DNA from: Harmothoe impar
Taxonomy: Eukaryota > Annelida > Polychaeta > Phyllodocida > Polynoidae
Assembly: GCA_947462335.1 (NCBI GenBank)
Contig: OX381707.1
Coordinates: forward strand, 12,235,055 to 12,299,054
Direction of reading: 5' to 3'
Length of the DNA: 64,000 nucleotides
The notes under the pieces were generated by a model. That model searched no databases. It was not told the DNA's origin and saw only the letters and a list, made by a program, of their open reading frames with translations. Positions within the stretch are counted from its first letter, which is position 1. Each line of letters begins with the position of its first letter. Made by a program: the position numbers and the translations under genes. Shown here one piece after another: positions 41,283 through 52,139 of this stretch.

Positions 41283-43475
41283 ATGTCAATTAGTAATCCT
41301 GATGTTGATAAATCTGGCACTGTAGCCGGTGTTAGTTCAGATTTACATGACGATGGTTGTGTTAGATTAGGAGGTGAATTGGATAAAGATGTCGAATTTC
41401 ATTCTAATTGCGCATCAGACTCTGTTGTCGCAGGTTCTACGACGGGGCGGGGTGTCGTAAAAGTGGGGAGTCAGGATGCGGGTAATATTACGGGTAATAT
41501 TACTGAATCTGTATCTAGTTGTTTGAATATGGGTGGATTGTCTTCAGATAATTGGGTTCAGATGGATTCAGTCCCAGGAATTAAGTCGGGGATTACCGAC
41601 GAGGTTTTACGACACCCCGTATACGACACGATACGTATAACGCCAATCCAAGATGGCGGCGCCCGCACTGAAATCGTCTTAGAAGACGTAAGAGATTGGG
41701 AGAAATTACCAAAATACGTTGAATTCACGTCTCAGGTTAGTGTTTTAACGGCTCTCGCTGATTCATACGGTTGTGATGTACCTGTGTATGGGATAGAAGT
41801 TATACCTGGTGGTTACATTCCTGTTTTTGACTCATGTGTAGCGAACGAGTGTTCGTGTGAATATGTTATTGAAGGAGCTCGGGCTCAATTGTTGCCGTGC
41901 CGTTTCTTGTCGCGAATGTTGACTTTTGTCCCGATATCTGATGACGACCTCTATGTGTTGACAGGTGTTTGCAGGGGCTTTAGAATAATTGATCATGAGT
42001 GTGATACCTCGTATAAATGTTCTAATTACAAGTCTATTACCGTGGATTTTCCTAGAGAGGAAACTGAAATTGTGAAACAAGAGTTGTTAGATGGTAAAGT
42101 CAAGATGGTTTCTGACAGACCCCGCTGTGTACATGCTCTAGGTGGCATTAGAAAATCTGATGACACTTTGCGACCCATAACTGATTGTTCGTCTCCCGAG
42201 GGTTCTTGTATAAATGAATACATGAAAGAGTCTTGTGACACTTTTCACTATAAAAGTGTGGATAATGTGGTGGCAATGCTGAATCAATATGATTTTTGTG
42301 CGGTGTCTGATATTTCCAGTGCTTACAGATCTGTGAGTGTAATCCCCTCTCAGTGGGAGTATCAAGGTTTTGTATGGGATGTGGGCAGTGGGTCTCAGTA
42401 CTTCATGGATATGCGCCTTTGTTTTGGCTTGCGTAGCGCCCCATATATATTCAATCAATTGTCTGAATTTGTTGTGAAATGTGGTGTGAATGGGGGTGGC
42501 TTCGCCCAATGTGTCAATTACTTAGATGATTTTATTGTTGTTGAGTGTGACAAACAATTGTGTGAAAGTTCACAGGAAGCCCTGCATATTACACTGGAGA
42601 GTATTGGTTTCAAGGTCAAGACAAGCAAAGTGATACCTCCTGCCCAGAAAGTGACGTATTTGGGTATCCAAATTGATAGTGTGAACATGACCTTGTCTAT
42701 TGATGATGATAAATTGTCGCGAGTTCTGACCGAAGTGGCCTACTTTCAGGACAGGGTCTGGTGTAAGCGCAAACGACTAGAACAGACTGCAGGTCTATTG
42801 GCTCACTGTTCCACAGTGGTTAAAGGGGGACGTACCTTCAGCCGTAGATTGTATAATGTGTTAAGAGACACTGTAGGAGCGACAAAGATACGCTTAGATG
42901 AGACTGTACAGCTAGACTTTAAGTGGTGGACGAATTTTGTCCTATGGTTTAATGGTAAAGCCAAAATGTTGAATGTTGAATTGGAGGATGCGGTCTACTA
43001 TTTCACAGATTCCTCAGATTCGGGCTTTGGGGGCCACACAGAGACTGACTATTTTTGGGGCCTTTGGCATGGGTCTGAAGTTGATTGCCCTCATGCTGTA
43101 AATCCCCCTACCACTGAGGATTATGACTCTCACATCAATGTCACACAACTATGGCCTGTAGTGAGGGGCCTTCACCGTTGGTGTTATGAATGGAGGAACA
43201 GGGTAGTCTGGGTAGTCACAGATAATACTCAGGTACAAGCCTGTGTTAATACAGGAAGGAGTATTAACAATTACTCAATGTTTTGGCTCAGAGAAATATT
43301 TTGGGTCACGAGTTTCTTCAATATTCATCTTCGTGCCGCCCGTATTTCTAGTGGCGACAATTATATTGCTGATGCCCTGTCACGACTTGTGAATCCTGAC
43401 TGCGTGAATGTGTGTCGTGACGTGATTATGGACTTTGATACCTGTTGTTGCAGAGCTGGACGACTTGCATCGTGA
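41283..43475 (+). CDS. Reverse transcriptase/RNase H of Ngaro copy A
   Basis: 730 codons from an ATG at 41283. After a divergent N-terminal region, RT motifs appear: RPITDC near 300, VSDISSAYRSV near 345, LCFGLRSAPYIF near 380 and the catalytic YLDDF at 413-417, then LGIQIDS. RNase H follows with FTDSSDSGFGG, TQLWPV, VTDNTQV and ISSGDNYIADALSRL. No integrase or protease is attached, as expected for YR retrotransposons. The frame is uninterrupted. Confidence 0.9.
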   Translation: MSISNPDVDKSGTVAGVSSDLHDDGCVRLGGELDKDVEFHSNCASDSVVAGSTTGRGVVKVGSQDAGNITGNITESVSSCLNMGGLSSDNWVQMDSVPGIKSGITDEVLRHPVYDTIRITPIQDGGARTEIVLEDVRDWEKLPKYVEFTSQVSVLTALADSYGCDVPVYGIEVIPGGYIPVFDSCVANECSCEYVIEGARAQLLPCRFLSRMLTFVPISDDDLYVLTGVCRGFRIIDHECDTSYKCSNYKSITVDFPREETEIVKQELLDGKVKMVSDRPRCVHALGGIRKSDDTLRPITDCSSPEGSCINEYMKESCDTFHYKSVDNVVAMLNQYDFCAVSDISSAYRSVSVIPSQWEYQGFVWDVGSGSQYFMDMRLCFGLRSAPYIFNQLSEFVVKCGVNGGGFAQCVNYLDDFIVVECDKQLCESSQEALHITLESIGFKVKTSKVIPPAQKVTYLGIQIDSVNMTLSIDDDKLSRVLTEVAYFQDRVWCKRKRLEQTAGLLAHCSTVVKGGRTFSRRLYNVLRDTVGATKIRLDETVQLDFKWWTNFVLWFNGKAKMLNVELEDAVYYFTDSSDSGFGGHTETDYFWGLWHGSEVDCPHAVNPPTTEDYDSHINVTQLWPVVRGLHRWCYEWRNRVVWVVTDNTQVQACVNTGRSINNYSMFWLREIFWVTSFFNIHLRAARISSGDNYIADALSRLVNPDCVNVCRDVIMDFDTCCCRAGRLAS

Positions 43476-44368
43476 GTGGTCTGCGGTACGCTCGTTGTGT
43501 TGGTCAGATGCGACATTGAAGGCTAGGAAGTCGCAGCGGACATTATTCATCAGATTCTGTGACAATCATGGATTGCTATACCTTCCGTCAAGCGATGAGA
43601 CTATTTGCCTTTATATTACACACTTAACCAGGAGAGTGTGCTATGTGACCATCACAAGCTATGTGTGTGGCATCATTATGATGCATAAGTACTTTGGTTA
43701 CCCACATCCGGAACTTCTTGATTAAATCTACTATGCTGGGAGCAAAGAGGCTGTTAGGCTGCCATTCTAAGCCTGCTCTCCCTCTGATGCCTTCAGACAT
43801 CATGAACATGCGACAACATCTAGACCTCAACAATGTGAACGATCTCAGATTTTGGTGTGCGTTGCTGCTATGCTTTAGATGTGTTCTACGTGTTAGCCAT
43901 GTTACGAGCTCACCCCATGTCCTACATGTACGGGATATTATCTGGACAGAAGTGGGTATGGATGTGATTGTATCAAGTTCCAAGACTGTTCAGTTTGATC
44001 AGCACACAGATGTTATTCCTGTAGTCGCAGCCCCTGGTAGCCTGCTCTTTCCAGTCAGGCACCTCAGACTCTACCTGCGTATTACCGGTGAGAAACCATG
44101 TGACAGTTTGTTTGACTTAAGCTATGCTGCTTACTCTACTCAGCTGAAGTCGCTGTGCGACAAAGTGGGCCTAGTTGGCCAATATTCTACGCATTCAGTG
44201 AGACGGGGAGCTGCAACGTTCCTCTCAACCTTCCTCCCTCTCCATGACGTGAAAATGTATGGGTGCTGGAAGTCATGGGCGGTTCTTCTATATTTGTCAG
44301 ATACCTATAAGTCTAGAAAGGCCAAGGACTCTTTGGTGGCTGATAGGCTAATGTGCATTAGTTATTGA
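43435..44368 (+). pseudogene. Tyrosine recombinase of Ngaro copy A, frameshifted
   Basis: Two overlapping frames (43435-43725 and 43694-44368) together cover a DIRS/Ngaro recombinase. The switch lies near 43715-43725, consistent with a 1-bp indel judged against copy B. The N-terminal part has the SAM-like DNA-binding helices. The second part has the catalytic Arg (LRVSHVTSSP), HSVRRGAATFL (H-x-x-R), a GCWKSW motif and the nucleophile region LLYLSDTY. The gene overlaps the RT end. Programmed frameshifting is conceivable, but decay is simpler. Confidence 0.82.
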
Positions 44369-44404
44369 TCTGTTAGGATGGCAAGTGTTTGTTTGTTGGG
44401 TTTT

Positions 44405-44799
44405 TGGCCTTCCGTGTCCGGGACAAAAGGCAAGTGTATACTGTGTCACTGTTATTATTATTGTCATGTTTATTACATTACATATTCTTCATTACCGTAT
44501 GGCTCGTCAGGAAATATGGACATAATATTCCCCGAATATATGGGTATATTTACGACAAGGCCGTTAGTTCCCTGGTTGTCCACTGCTAGGTGGGGGCGCC
44601 ACTCGCGCTCTGTTCGCGCCTTCTTCATATGAGCCTCCACCAGCGCAGGGAATGGCCGCACCATTTTTTCTTTTTTGTAATAAATATGGCCTTCCGTGTC
44701 CGGGACAAAAGGCAAGTGTATACTGTGTCACTGTTATTATTATTGTCATGTTTATTACATTACATATTCTTCATTACCGTATGGCTAGTCAGGAAATAT
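44405..44799 (+). repeat. B1-A2-B2 end of Ngaro copy A
   Basis: TGGCCTTCCGTGTCCGGGAC ... GTCAGGAAATAT occurs at 44405-44517 and again at 44687-44799 (113 bp each, about two differences) around a 169-bp A2 segment. This is the diagnostic Ngaro split-repeat layout. Confidence 0.9.
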
Positions 44800-45032
44800 A
44801 CACACACCTCTGCGTTTAATGCATACATTGTGAACTGTCCTCACTTCCTTCTGAAGAATGCCTCATTGCATATATATATACATTATGAAAAAAAACACTT
44901 ATTTGTAGAATTGGCACCCTAAGAGCACCACGGGGACCCCATATCATCATGACACCACTTATTTCTAAGCTACTGCTCTGGACAGTTATTCAGAGTTCAC
45001 TTTGTGACATTGTCCCTTTTTGTTTTTTCCAG

Positions 45033-45107
45033 GTGCATCTGCACAAGGACCCAGCGGGTGATGAGGTCAGAACGCTATGTGCATGCTGGGGAACAAGTCC
45101 TGCGAAG
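45033..45107 (+). other. Putative upstream exon of NLR gene 2
   Basis: Acceptor CCCTTTTTGTTTTTTCCAG and donor AAG|GTGTAT bracket 75 bp (25 open codons), followed after 81 bp by the acceptor TTCTTTGTGTTGATAG just before the coding exon. The layout matches NLR gene 1. Probably a leader exon. Confidence 0.45.
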
Positions 45108-45195
45108 GTGTATCGTACTCTGATAGGTCTTCTATTAGTTTTGTTTCATTCAAAGCATTTTTATTTGAGATTTTCTTTGTGTTGATAGTTGCACC

Positions 45196-47898
45196 ATGGC
45201 TGAGGTACCAAACACAGGCAGCAACATGAGTCAGGTACAGCATGATGACGCTTCACCTTTGGTGGACCCCAGAGTTCTGAGAGAAAAACGGGTTCTGATA
45301 GTTCAGGAGCTAGACATAGAAACTGTTTTAGCAGGCCTGAAACCATTTCTTGTCAATCATTCCTATGTAGTGAATGCAATCAATGCAGAATCAGACAATG
45401 GTAAAAAGGGTTGTTTGCTCATTGATTTTCTCCAAAGGTTTTCTATCAAAACGTTTGGTAAGTTCAATACGTTTCTGAAGATTGTGGCAGGTACACAGCC
45501 TGATTTGTTTTGTACCCTGGTAGGGAGAGCACCAACTGAAGCAGAAACTGACTTCTGCATTCAAGACTTTGCTCAAAGTCTGAAAGAAGTTATACAGGGC
45601 CAAAGTCACTCTATAGTAGATTCTCCTCTCGATGAGAAGATAGATCTAAACTCGGAACATGTGCAGTTGGCAATAGTGAGGGACAAACCAGAGTCTGAGA
45701 CATTTGATGATTTGCCACACAGGTACCAAGCTCATCTATCTAAAGTCAAAGATAAGGAAGACAACATTCCTGCTGTAAATATACTGGATGTTGATGGCAA
45801 TGAGGAGAAACCTGAACGTGTTTTGTTGAATGGCCTTGCTGGTACAGGGAAAAGTACAACCTGTCAGTGGTTGGGCAGAGAGTGGAGCCTCAATAGGTGG
45901 GGGACACAGTTCAAAGTCCTCTTCATGCTCCAGATGAGGATGCTGTTGGTTTCTGACCGTCAGATGACGGCTGTTGAGCTCCTCACCCTGGCTGGGCTGT
46001 ACCAGGTGGCAGGAGCAGGGCTCGCAATGCCTCTCATATCTTGGCTACAGAGTAGAGTTGGAAAGGCACTGATATTCATTGATGGCCTCGATGAGGTCGC
46101 TGGCTTCACAACACGTTTAAGGAATTGTCCTGTAATTTCTGATTTAAATCAAAAGGCACATCCGTTGGACTTGTGTTTGAATATTTTGCGAGGTAATCTG
46201 TTGCCAGGAATAACAGTCATTACAGCATCAAGGCCATTTGCTGGCCTTGATGCACTTCAGTTTGATAAGAAATTCGAAATTCTAGGTCTCACTGAATCTC
46301 GAGTAAAGGAATTTGTAGAGCGCAAACACCCAACCAAGGTTGCAGACATCATGGCAGTGTTGGCAAACAGGCCTCTGCTTATGTCTGTCTGTAGCATCAC
46401 ATTTTATTGTGCCCTCATTTCTAGGCTGCTGGCTGCAGGAGTAGTATTTCCAGGAGAAGAACTGCAGACGTATAGCCGTCTTATGGCCTTCCTGATTGTG
46501 CAGTGTGTGGAGAGGAAGCTACCTGAATGGTCGTTTCTGATTCAGGTTGGCACCTACTTCAGGAAACTGGCACACATGGCATATATAGGAGTGTTTGAGA
46601 GGCAGTTGAAAGGGGAGATGTCTAAGTTGGTTTTTGATGATCGCGATATAAGTCAAGCTGAACTTACTCCTCAGGACTTGAGATCTATCCAGGAGGCTGG
46701 ATCGTTGCATTTTCAAAAGATCAAGGTTGGTCTGAGATCGTCTGTTACTACTGAGTTCTTTCACCTCTCTGTGCAGGAAATGTTGGCCTGCGCTCACCTT
46801 TTGCCACAATTACCACTTTTGGGGAATATTCTGAAACAGCTTTTCTCAGGCGGTCAGTTCAACATGGCATTGTTGTACCTATTTGGGCTGCAGTACGACA
46901 CTGGGTCTGAGTGGATTAATGACATCAGGCACTCTGTTAATCCATCTGGTGAAGCACCCAGTGCCGCAGCTGAGCAGCAGCTGGATGATCTCATTCAAGG
47001 TCTGTGTAAGCAATCAGATTGTAATTCGAAGCTTCAAGTTTGTCAATTGCTTCACGAAGGGCAGATGGAGGACAAGGCTAAAAGTGTTGTTAGACGCATA
47101 GTGCCTGCTGGCAAACTTACTATAGCTGACACACTGCTGACTCTGATAGACCTGATGGCTGTCAACTTTGTCTATAAGTATGCAGACGCTATTACAGAAA
47201 TCCACTTAACAAGCTGTGGTTTGACTGACACACTCCTCAGGTTTATGACATTCTGCTTACTGAAGGACAATGTAGAAAAGGTTCTAGTGTTGAACCTTGC
47301 ACGCAACAACCTGGGTGTTGGTGGGGCTGAGACTGTGTCTGAGTGGTTAAAACAGAATCACACCCTGCACACACTGCACCTTCTGGGTAATGAGATAGGT
47401 GCTGATGGTGCTGTAGTTCTTGCTGCAGCACTGCAGGCTAACACCAGCCTTCAGGTATTAAACATTCACCGTAACAACATAGGTTCCAAGGGGGCTACAG
47501 CAGTAGCTGCAGCCTTACAGACCAACAGCAATCTTCATACTCTGTATATTAGTCTTAACAGTATAGGTGTGACTGGGGCTACAGATATAGCTTCAGCACT
47601 GTGGACCAACACCTCCCTTAAGTCATTGGATGTTGCTGGTAATGCCATAGGTGATGCTGGTGCTGCAGCTCTAGCTGCAGCACTGCAGACTAACACCAGC
47701 CTCCACACATTGAGGGTTAACATTAACCACATAGGTGATGCTGGTGCGGCATCTTTTGCTGCAGCACTGCAAAACAACACAGTCCTTCAAGAGTTAGGTG
47801 TTTCACGTAACCAGATAAGTGGTGCAGGGATCAAAGCTTTACAGGCTATGAAGCATCAGGGGTTGAAAATTCATTCAAGTAATCAGGGAATTGTTTAA
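45196..47898 (+). CDS. NLR-type immune receptor, CARD-NACHT-LRR (gene 2)
   Basis: 900 aa from an ATG at 45196 (CACCATGG), 7 bp after an acceptor. It is paralogous to the gene at 24860 over its whole length. Residues 25-110 are CARD-like (LLIDFLQRFS...FLKIVAGTQPDLF). NACHT P-loop GLAGTGKS is at 213-220 and Walker B ALIFIDGLDE at 291-300, followed by the NACHT-associated helices and about six to seven 28-residue LRRs ending ISGAGIKALQAMKHQG. LRR units are more diverged than in gene 1. An expected cytosolic pattern or danger sensor. A partial copy of its 3' end follows at 48160. Confidence 0.9.
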   Translation: MAEVPNTGSNMSQVQHDDASPLVDPRVLREKRVLIVQELDIETVLAGLKPFLVNHSYVVNAINAESDNGKKGCLLIDFLQRFSIKTFGKFNTFLKIVAGTQPDLFCTLVGRAPTEAETDFCIQDFAQSLKEVIQGQSHSIVDSPLDEKIDLNSEHVQLAIVRDKPESETFDDLPHRYQAHLSKVKDKEDNIPAVNILDVDGNEEKPERVLLNGLAGTGKSTTCQWLGREWSLNRWGTQFKVLFMLQMRMLLVSDRQMTAVELLTLAGLYQVAGAGLAMPLISWLQSRVGKALIFIDGLDEVAGFTTRLRNCPVISDLNQKAHPLDLCLNILRGNLLPGITVITASRPFAGLDALQFDKKFEILGLTESRVKEFVERKHPTKVADIMAVLANRPLLMSVCSITFYCALISRLLAAGVVFPGEELQTYSRLMAFLIVQCVERKLPEWSFLIQVGTYFRKLAHMAYIGVFERQLKGEMSKLVFDDRDISQAELTPQDLRSIQEAGSLHFQKIKVGLRSSVTTEFFHLSVQEMLACAHLLPQLPLLGNILKQLFSGGQFNMALLYLFGLQYDTGSEWINDIRHSVNPSGEAPSAAAEQQLDDLIQGLCKQSDCNSKLQVCQLLHEGQMEDKAKSVVRRIVPAGKLTIADTLLTLIDLMAVNFVYKYADAITEIHLTSCGLTDTLLRFMTFCLLKDNVEKVLVLNLARNNLGVGGAETVSEWLKQNHTLHTLHLLGNEIGADGAVVLAAALQANTSLQVLNIHRNNIGSKGATAVAAALQTNSNLHTLYISLNSIGVTGATDIASALWTNTSLKSLDVAGNAIGDAGAAALAAALQTNTSLHTLRVNINHIGDAGAASFAAALQNNTVLQELGVSRNQISGAGIKALQAMKHQGLKIHSSNQGIV

Positions 47899-48159
47899 TA
47901 AGATATGCAGATCAAGATAATTTTCATATGTTGTCAGTAAAAGACTACAAACATGCCATTTAACTGCTGCTGGGTGGTCAGTAGTACTATATTTTACTGT
48001 AGTAGAGGTAAGATGACAGGCCATGTTTTAGGCTTTCTGCTTTTTAGGATTTCTGCTGAATAGGTTTCACATGTGACACATCCTTCCAAAATGAGGCACA
48101 TGTAAATCACAGAACAACATGATCCTTTAAGTGTTGGTTGTTTCATATAACCTGAAACA

Positions 48160-48345
48160 GCTGCAGGAATCAAAGCTTTACAGGCTGTGATACATCTGGG
48201 GTTGAAAATGTATTCAGAGCAGTAGACAATTGTCAAAAAAAAATGTGCAGATTAAGATGAATTTTGATATGTTGTGAGAAGATAACTGCAATAGCTACAA
48301 TTAACATTGCCCTTTTGAATTGCTGCTTGGTGATAAGTAGTATTA
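48160..48345 (+). pseudogene. Duplicated 3' end of NLR gene 2
   Basis: 48160-48345 repeats, with about 15 percent change, the last LRR codons, stop region and 3' flank of gene 2 (47820-47997): GGAATCAAAGCTTTACAGGCT, CTGGGGTTGAAAAT, ATGTTGT..G. The first part has an in-frame stop. It is a local tandem duplication about 340 bp apart. Confidence 0.75.
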
Positions 48346-48540
48346 TTTTTCAATGGTTTGAGGAAATATCAAGCCGGGTAGAGTACAGCACTGAGCCTCG
48401 TATTTCGCTAAAGGTGAATAACCAGCCCCCGTATTTCCTCAAACCTCTGTATTTCGCGAAAACATCACTTCCGGTGGCGCGTAAGGATACCTAAGGTCAG
48501 CGGGTCAAATTCGTCAACTGGAGGTTCTAAGGGGACTGTG

Positions 48541-48612
48541 GCCGAAATGGCCGAGTGGTTAGCACCTTTCGCTTTCCATGCGGGACATCCAGGTTCGATT
48601 CCCGGACGAATC
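48541..48612 (+). ncRNA. tRNA-like sequence with Pol III boxes (pseudo-tRNA or SINE head)
   Basis: Box A TGGCCGAGTGG (48548-48558) and box B GGTTCGATTCC (48592-48602) match consensus at the right spacing and recall tRNA-Ser-type D and T arms. The acceptor arms do not pair and the T stem has a mismatch, so it is not an intact tRNA. A tRNA-derived SINE or a decayed tRNA fits. Confidence 0.5.
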
Positions 48613-49062
48613 AGGGACGACGTAGTAGGTTCGTTTTGAGACGATATCTTTTTTTTTCATTGACTTCGTTTGGGGGTTAAAATACATTATTTCTGATTGA
48701 AACAAAGCCTAAGCATACAAAAAGATACTATACTTACCTGTACAATAGCTGAATTAGGCCCTAGCCCCCCAGAAAATTTGGTTGAGGCTTTGTAACATGA
48801 TGGATCGGGGGAAAATTGAGACGATAAAAATGTGACCGCCCGGCTAGCGGAATTTTTCATCGTAAATCGAATGGAACAAGCAGAAATTTTGTATTTTTTC
48901 ATGAATTATCGTTTGATCGTCTTTATGTTTTAATAGATTAATGCTTTGTAATATAGGCCTAATTTGTACAAATAACTACGATATAGGCAATAGAGTGGGG
49001 GGGATTACTTTTTCGGAAACCAAATTACACACGCCCAGAGACCGGAAGTGAAGTCGAGCAAG

Positions 49063-49101
49063 ATGTCATGGCGGCGTTCGGACATGTTTGGGGACGATGC
49101 A
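49063..49101 (+). other. Possible first exon with ETS-type promoter
   Basis: ACCGGAAGTGAAG (49040-49052) precedes an ATG at 49063 (starts MSWRRSDMFGDD). A GCAG|GTTAAT follows but is a weak donor. The context looks like a housekeeping promoter and first exon; no downstream exon was found. Confidence 0.2.
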
Positions 49102-49159
49102 GGTTAATAAATTGTCTTTATCTCCTTTAATATGTCACAAATACATTTAAAAATAAATA

Positions 49160-49289
49160 CAGGATCAGTTTAAGTTTTGTATTTGCCAGACAGATTGACC
49201 TCTCAAGGCCCCGTATTCTGTTGAAACCCTTTATAAGGGCCCTTTTGAGGTCAATCTGTCGGGCAAATACAAAACTTAAACAAATCCTG
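49160..49289. other. 130-bp foldback hairpin
   Basis: CAGGATCAGTTTAAGTTTTG...CAGATTGACCTC pairs with GAGGTCAATCTG...CAAAACTTAAACAAATCCTG with few mismatches and a 25-bp loop. A smaller hairpin on TGTTGTAGAGG lies next to it at 49308-49343. Confidence 0.8.
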
Positions 49290-49343
49290 TATACTTATAT
49301 ATGTCAGTGTTGTAGAGGTAAGATAATAGGCCTCTACAACACT

Positions 49344-50262
49344 GTAATAATCTCTGCTAACTAGGTTCCACATGTGATCCATGCGAGACAACCCTGCCTT
49401 ATAAAATAAGGCGCATTGCAACTTCCTAAGGAGCATCACCTGCCGATAGAATAGCTTATAATGCATGGACACCATGTAGTTTTATGGAAATAAGTCTCGT
49501 TTTCCACTATCCTAGCATATTTCTTCAGTATTCTTCAGTGCTGGGTGATTTCTATAAGGTGTAACACCACAAAGCAGAGAAACTCTGAAAAGCATAAAAA
49601 TGTCACTGTAATCATTATTTTCATTTTGAAATATGGATATTTTTTGTATATGTAAATAAGTTCTCAATTATGGAACCTGGTGATGTACTCTGATAAAATT
49701 AAATATGGATACTCTTATGTGAGAGCTAAGTGGCCAAAAAGACTTAAACAACTTATGTAGGTGTACGTTACAAGAGGAAAGGTTTGTCCATGTATATAGC
49801 AGGATGTACGAAACTATTTTATATCATAATTAGATGTAAGAATGATGTTGGTTAAATGACTTTGCAAGTTTTATGCTGTTATTATGTTCTAACATGTGGT
49901 CATTCTGTATCTATAATGAATGAGCCTGTATAGACAGAATACATTATTTTCTTAGATAGACCGCTACACTTACCCATACCCCTATTGGGAATGTATTGTC
50001 TAATCTATGAGTAGTTCATCAACTACACCAAATTGACCAAAACAAGTACCGGGTGCCATGTTTAACCGGGTGCCATCTGCTGAAAGCCCTATAGCTAAGT
50101 ATGTTATCAGAAAACATCAGCAGAGTATGGTGTGGTAAATACTAAAAAATGTATCGCTTGAAACCTACTTGGGATCAGTTTTCTGAGAGCAAGCCATCTA
50201 CATGATATGCACACAGTGTTAACTTATTAACTTATCGTTTTGTTGTATCGCAGTAGATGCTC
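49344..50262. other. Intergenic DNA, no gene seen
   Basis: AT-rich. 50047-50085 contains two isolated ACCGGGTGCCAT units, the same core as the minisatellite at 6583-6744, so it may be a remnant of that element family. No ORF is supported. Confidence 0.5.
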
Positions 50263-51177
50263 TACACTGTAAAAAGTTACTGTATTTAAACAGCACAATG
50301 TGCTGTAGATTTACAGCATTTTTTGCTGTACTTGGTATTACAGCACTATTTGCTGTATAATTACAGCACTATGTACTGTAAATTGGGTCTCGAGTAATGT
50401 TGCTGTACATTTACAGTACATCGTGCTGTAGATTTCTGCCACTAGGTGGCAGCAGTATACCATTTTTGTAGTAATTATTCCATCCAACAGTTTCCCTGAG
50501 TCAAACAAAGCCTCACAAACTCTCAAATCATTGTAGAATAAGAATGGATGAGAGAGACTGAATGCAGTTATCATAAAGTGTATTGAGATTTGCACAATTG
50601 TGTTGAATAATACAAAAACAGCAAAAGTATGGAATAGACACCACATTGGAAGGAGAAGTTAAATGCTTAAGTGTCTGGACTGGGAAAAAGCTGGTATCAC
50701 ATACAGTTCAGCTGTATCAATGCAGGATTAAACCACTACATTGTGTACCGTAAAAGCTCGCATATAAGCCACTCTGAGCGTCGGCGGCGAAGTAGTGATT
50801 TAGCTGACGCAGCAGCACGAAGAAGGATGGTCTCCCCTGGTGTGGGATCCTGGAACTATTATAGTCTGTCTCTGTGGATATACCACAGTACACTTCCATG
50901 GTTGAGTACTGTCAACATAAAGTGATGATAACGATAATATGAAACCTACAGTAGAAGTTGCTGTAACTTTACAGCACCCAGTTGCTGTACATATACAGCA
51001 AATTCTACTGGTACAAAAGTTGCCAGCAACTTTTGCTGTAGATGTATGGTAGAAGTTGCTGTAAATTTACAGTAGAAGTTGCTGTACATCTACAGCAAGT
51101 CAGTTGCTGTACACCTACAGCAAAACCTACTGGAGCAAAAGCTGCCAACTTGTACAGTACTTACTTCTTACAGTGTA
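50263..51177. mobile_element. TIR element with TGCTGTA..TACAGCA repeats
   Basis: The ends TACACTGTAAAAAGT and inverse ACTTCTTACAGTGTA pair. Subterminal regions (50290-50435 and 50950-51125) are filled with TTTACAGCA/TGCTGTAAA motifs in both orientations. The middle (50450-50930) looks unrelated and includes a CGTAAAAGCTCGCATATAAG fragment, so it may be composite. No convincing ORF. Confidence 0.7.
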
Positions 51178-51219
51178 TGTCATATCATTTAATTTGTCTA
51201 TTATTGTGTATAAGCCTAA

Positions 51220-51328
51220 CCCAGTGGGCACAGAACATTGAATCAACATTGATGAATGGTTGCCAATGTTGATTCAATGTCGATTTAACGTTGATTCAAT
51301 GTTGAACTGAATTGTGTGCCCACTGGGA
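51220..51328. mobile_element. Foldback MITE, family CCCAGTGGGCACA (copy 2)
   Basis: CCCAGTGGGCACAGAACATT ... TGTGTGCCCACTGGG, palindromic nearly end to end over 109 bp, with repeated AATCAACATTGAT-like motifs. Related to 9460-9557. Confidence 0.85.
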
Positions 51329-51990
51329 ACTAGAGTATTAGCCACACCCCAAACTTTGACAGATCATATTATAAATAAGCCTAAAAGAGGGTGTGAAAAT
51401 GGTTAAAGTGGCATAATCACCGAGCGTATCCCACTCTAAAATTCAGTACTCTTCTAGTCTACTATGTTGTCAAGTGTGAGTGGTGAGGATGCCGATTTAA
51501 TCTAGTTCTGCAGTATATTTATATAAACTCTTGTATAGGCCACACCCCGACTCTGGGCCAATCTTATAAGCTGCACTGAGAATTCAGGGTCATATTGAGT
51601 CATATTACACCATGTCACACCATGTAGTAACCCTCATATTGAAGTGTACCATATACTTACTGTACATTGTAGATAGCATTAGAAAGTAATATAATAGCTA
51701 TTAAAGGGAGAATGGGGTGAATGAAAACATCCTTTTATAAACGTATCCACATTGTTTGCGCTCATCAGCATAGTATTCAACTCACTGTAAACGTTGCTGG
51801 TAACAGGATTAATAGACATTGAAGAGCTGACCAATAAATACCCTGAAGTATTCATGCAGTACGGATGTAACATGATGAGTGACTACTCAGTTCATCATTA
51901 TCATAATTATTACCATATATTTTAGAGTGATTATTAAGATATTACTTAGTCTTTGATGTATGCTAGACGAATATCGTTTTGCAAAAGTAA

Positions 51991-52139
51991 CCCAGTAAAC
52001 AGATAACGTTATACACCATTTTATAACATTATATAACGTTATATGTCAACGTTTTTCTAAGGCTCTTTAGTATGACATTACGTTATGTAAAGTTTAAAAC
52101 GTTATTTTTACATAAAATAACGTTTTTTGTTAGCTCGGA
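51991..52139. mobile_element. MITE, family CCCAGTAAACA/AACGTTAT (copy 2)
   Basis: CCCAGTAAACAGATAACGTT ... ATAACGTTTTTTGTTAGCTCGG. Same internal CTAAGGCTC centre as the copy at 10531-10677. Confidence 0.8.

Larger units (their letters stand above)
40600..44799 (+). mobile_element. 5'-truncated Ngaro-like YR retrotransposon (copy A)
   Basis: It carries Gag-, RT/RNase H- and tyrosine-recombinase-like ORFs in the DIRS/Ngaro order. The 3' end keeps B1 (44405-44517), A2 (44518-44686) and B2 (44687-44799); B1 and B2 are both 113 bp and nearly identical. No A1 copy of 44518-44686 is seen upstream and the Gag frame starts without an ATG, so the 5' end is lost. These elements integrate through a circular intermediate with a tyrosine recombinase. 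Confidence 0.88.
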
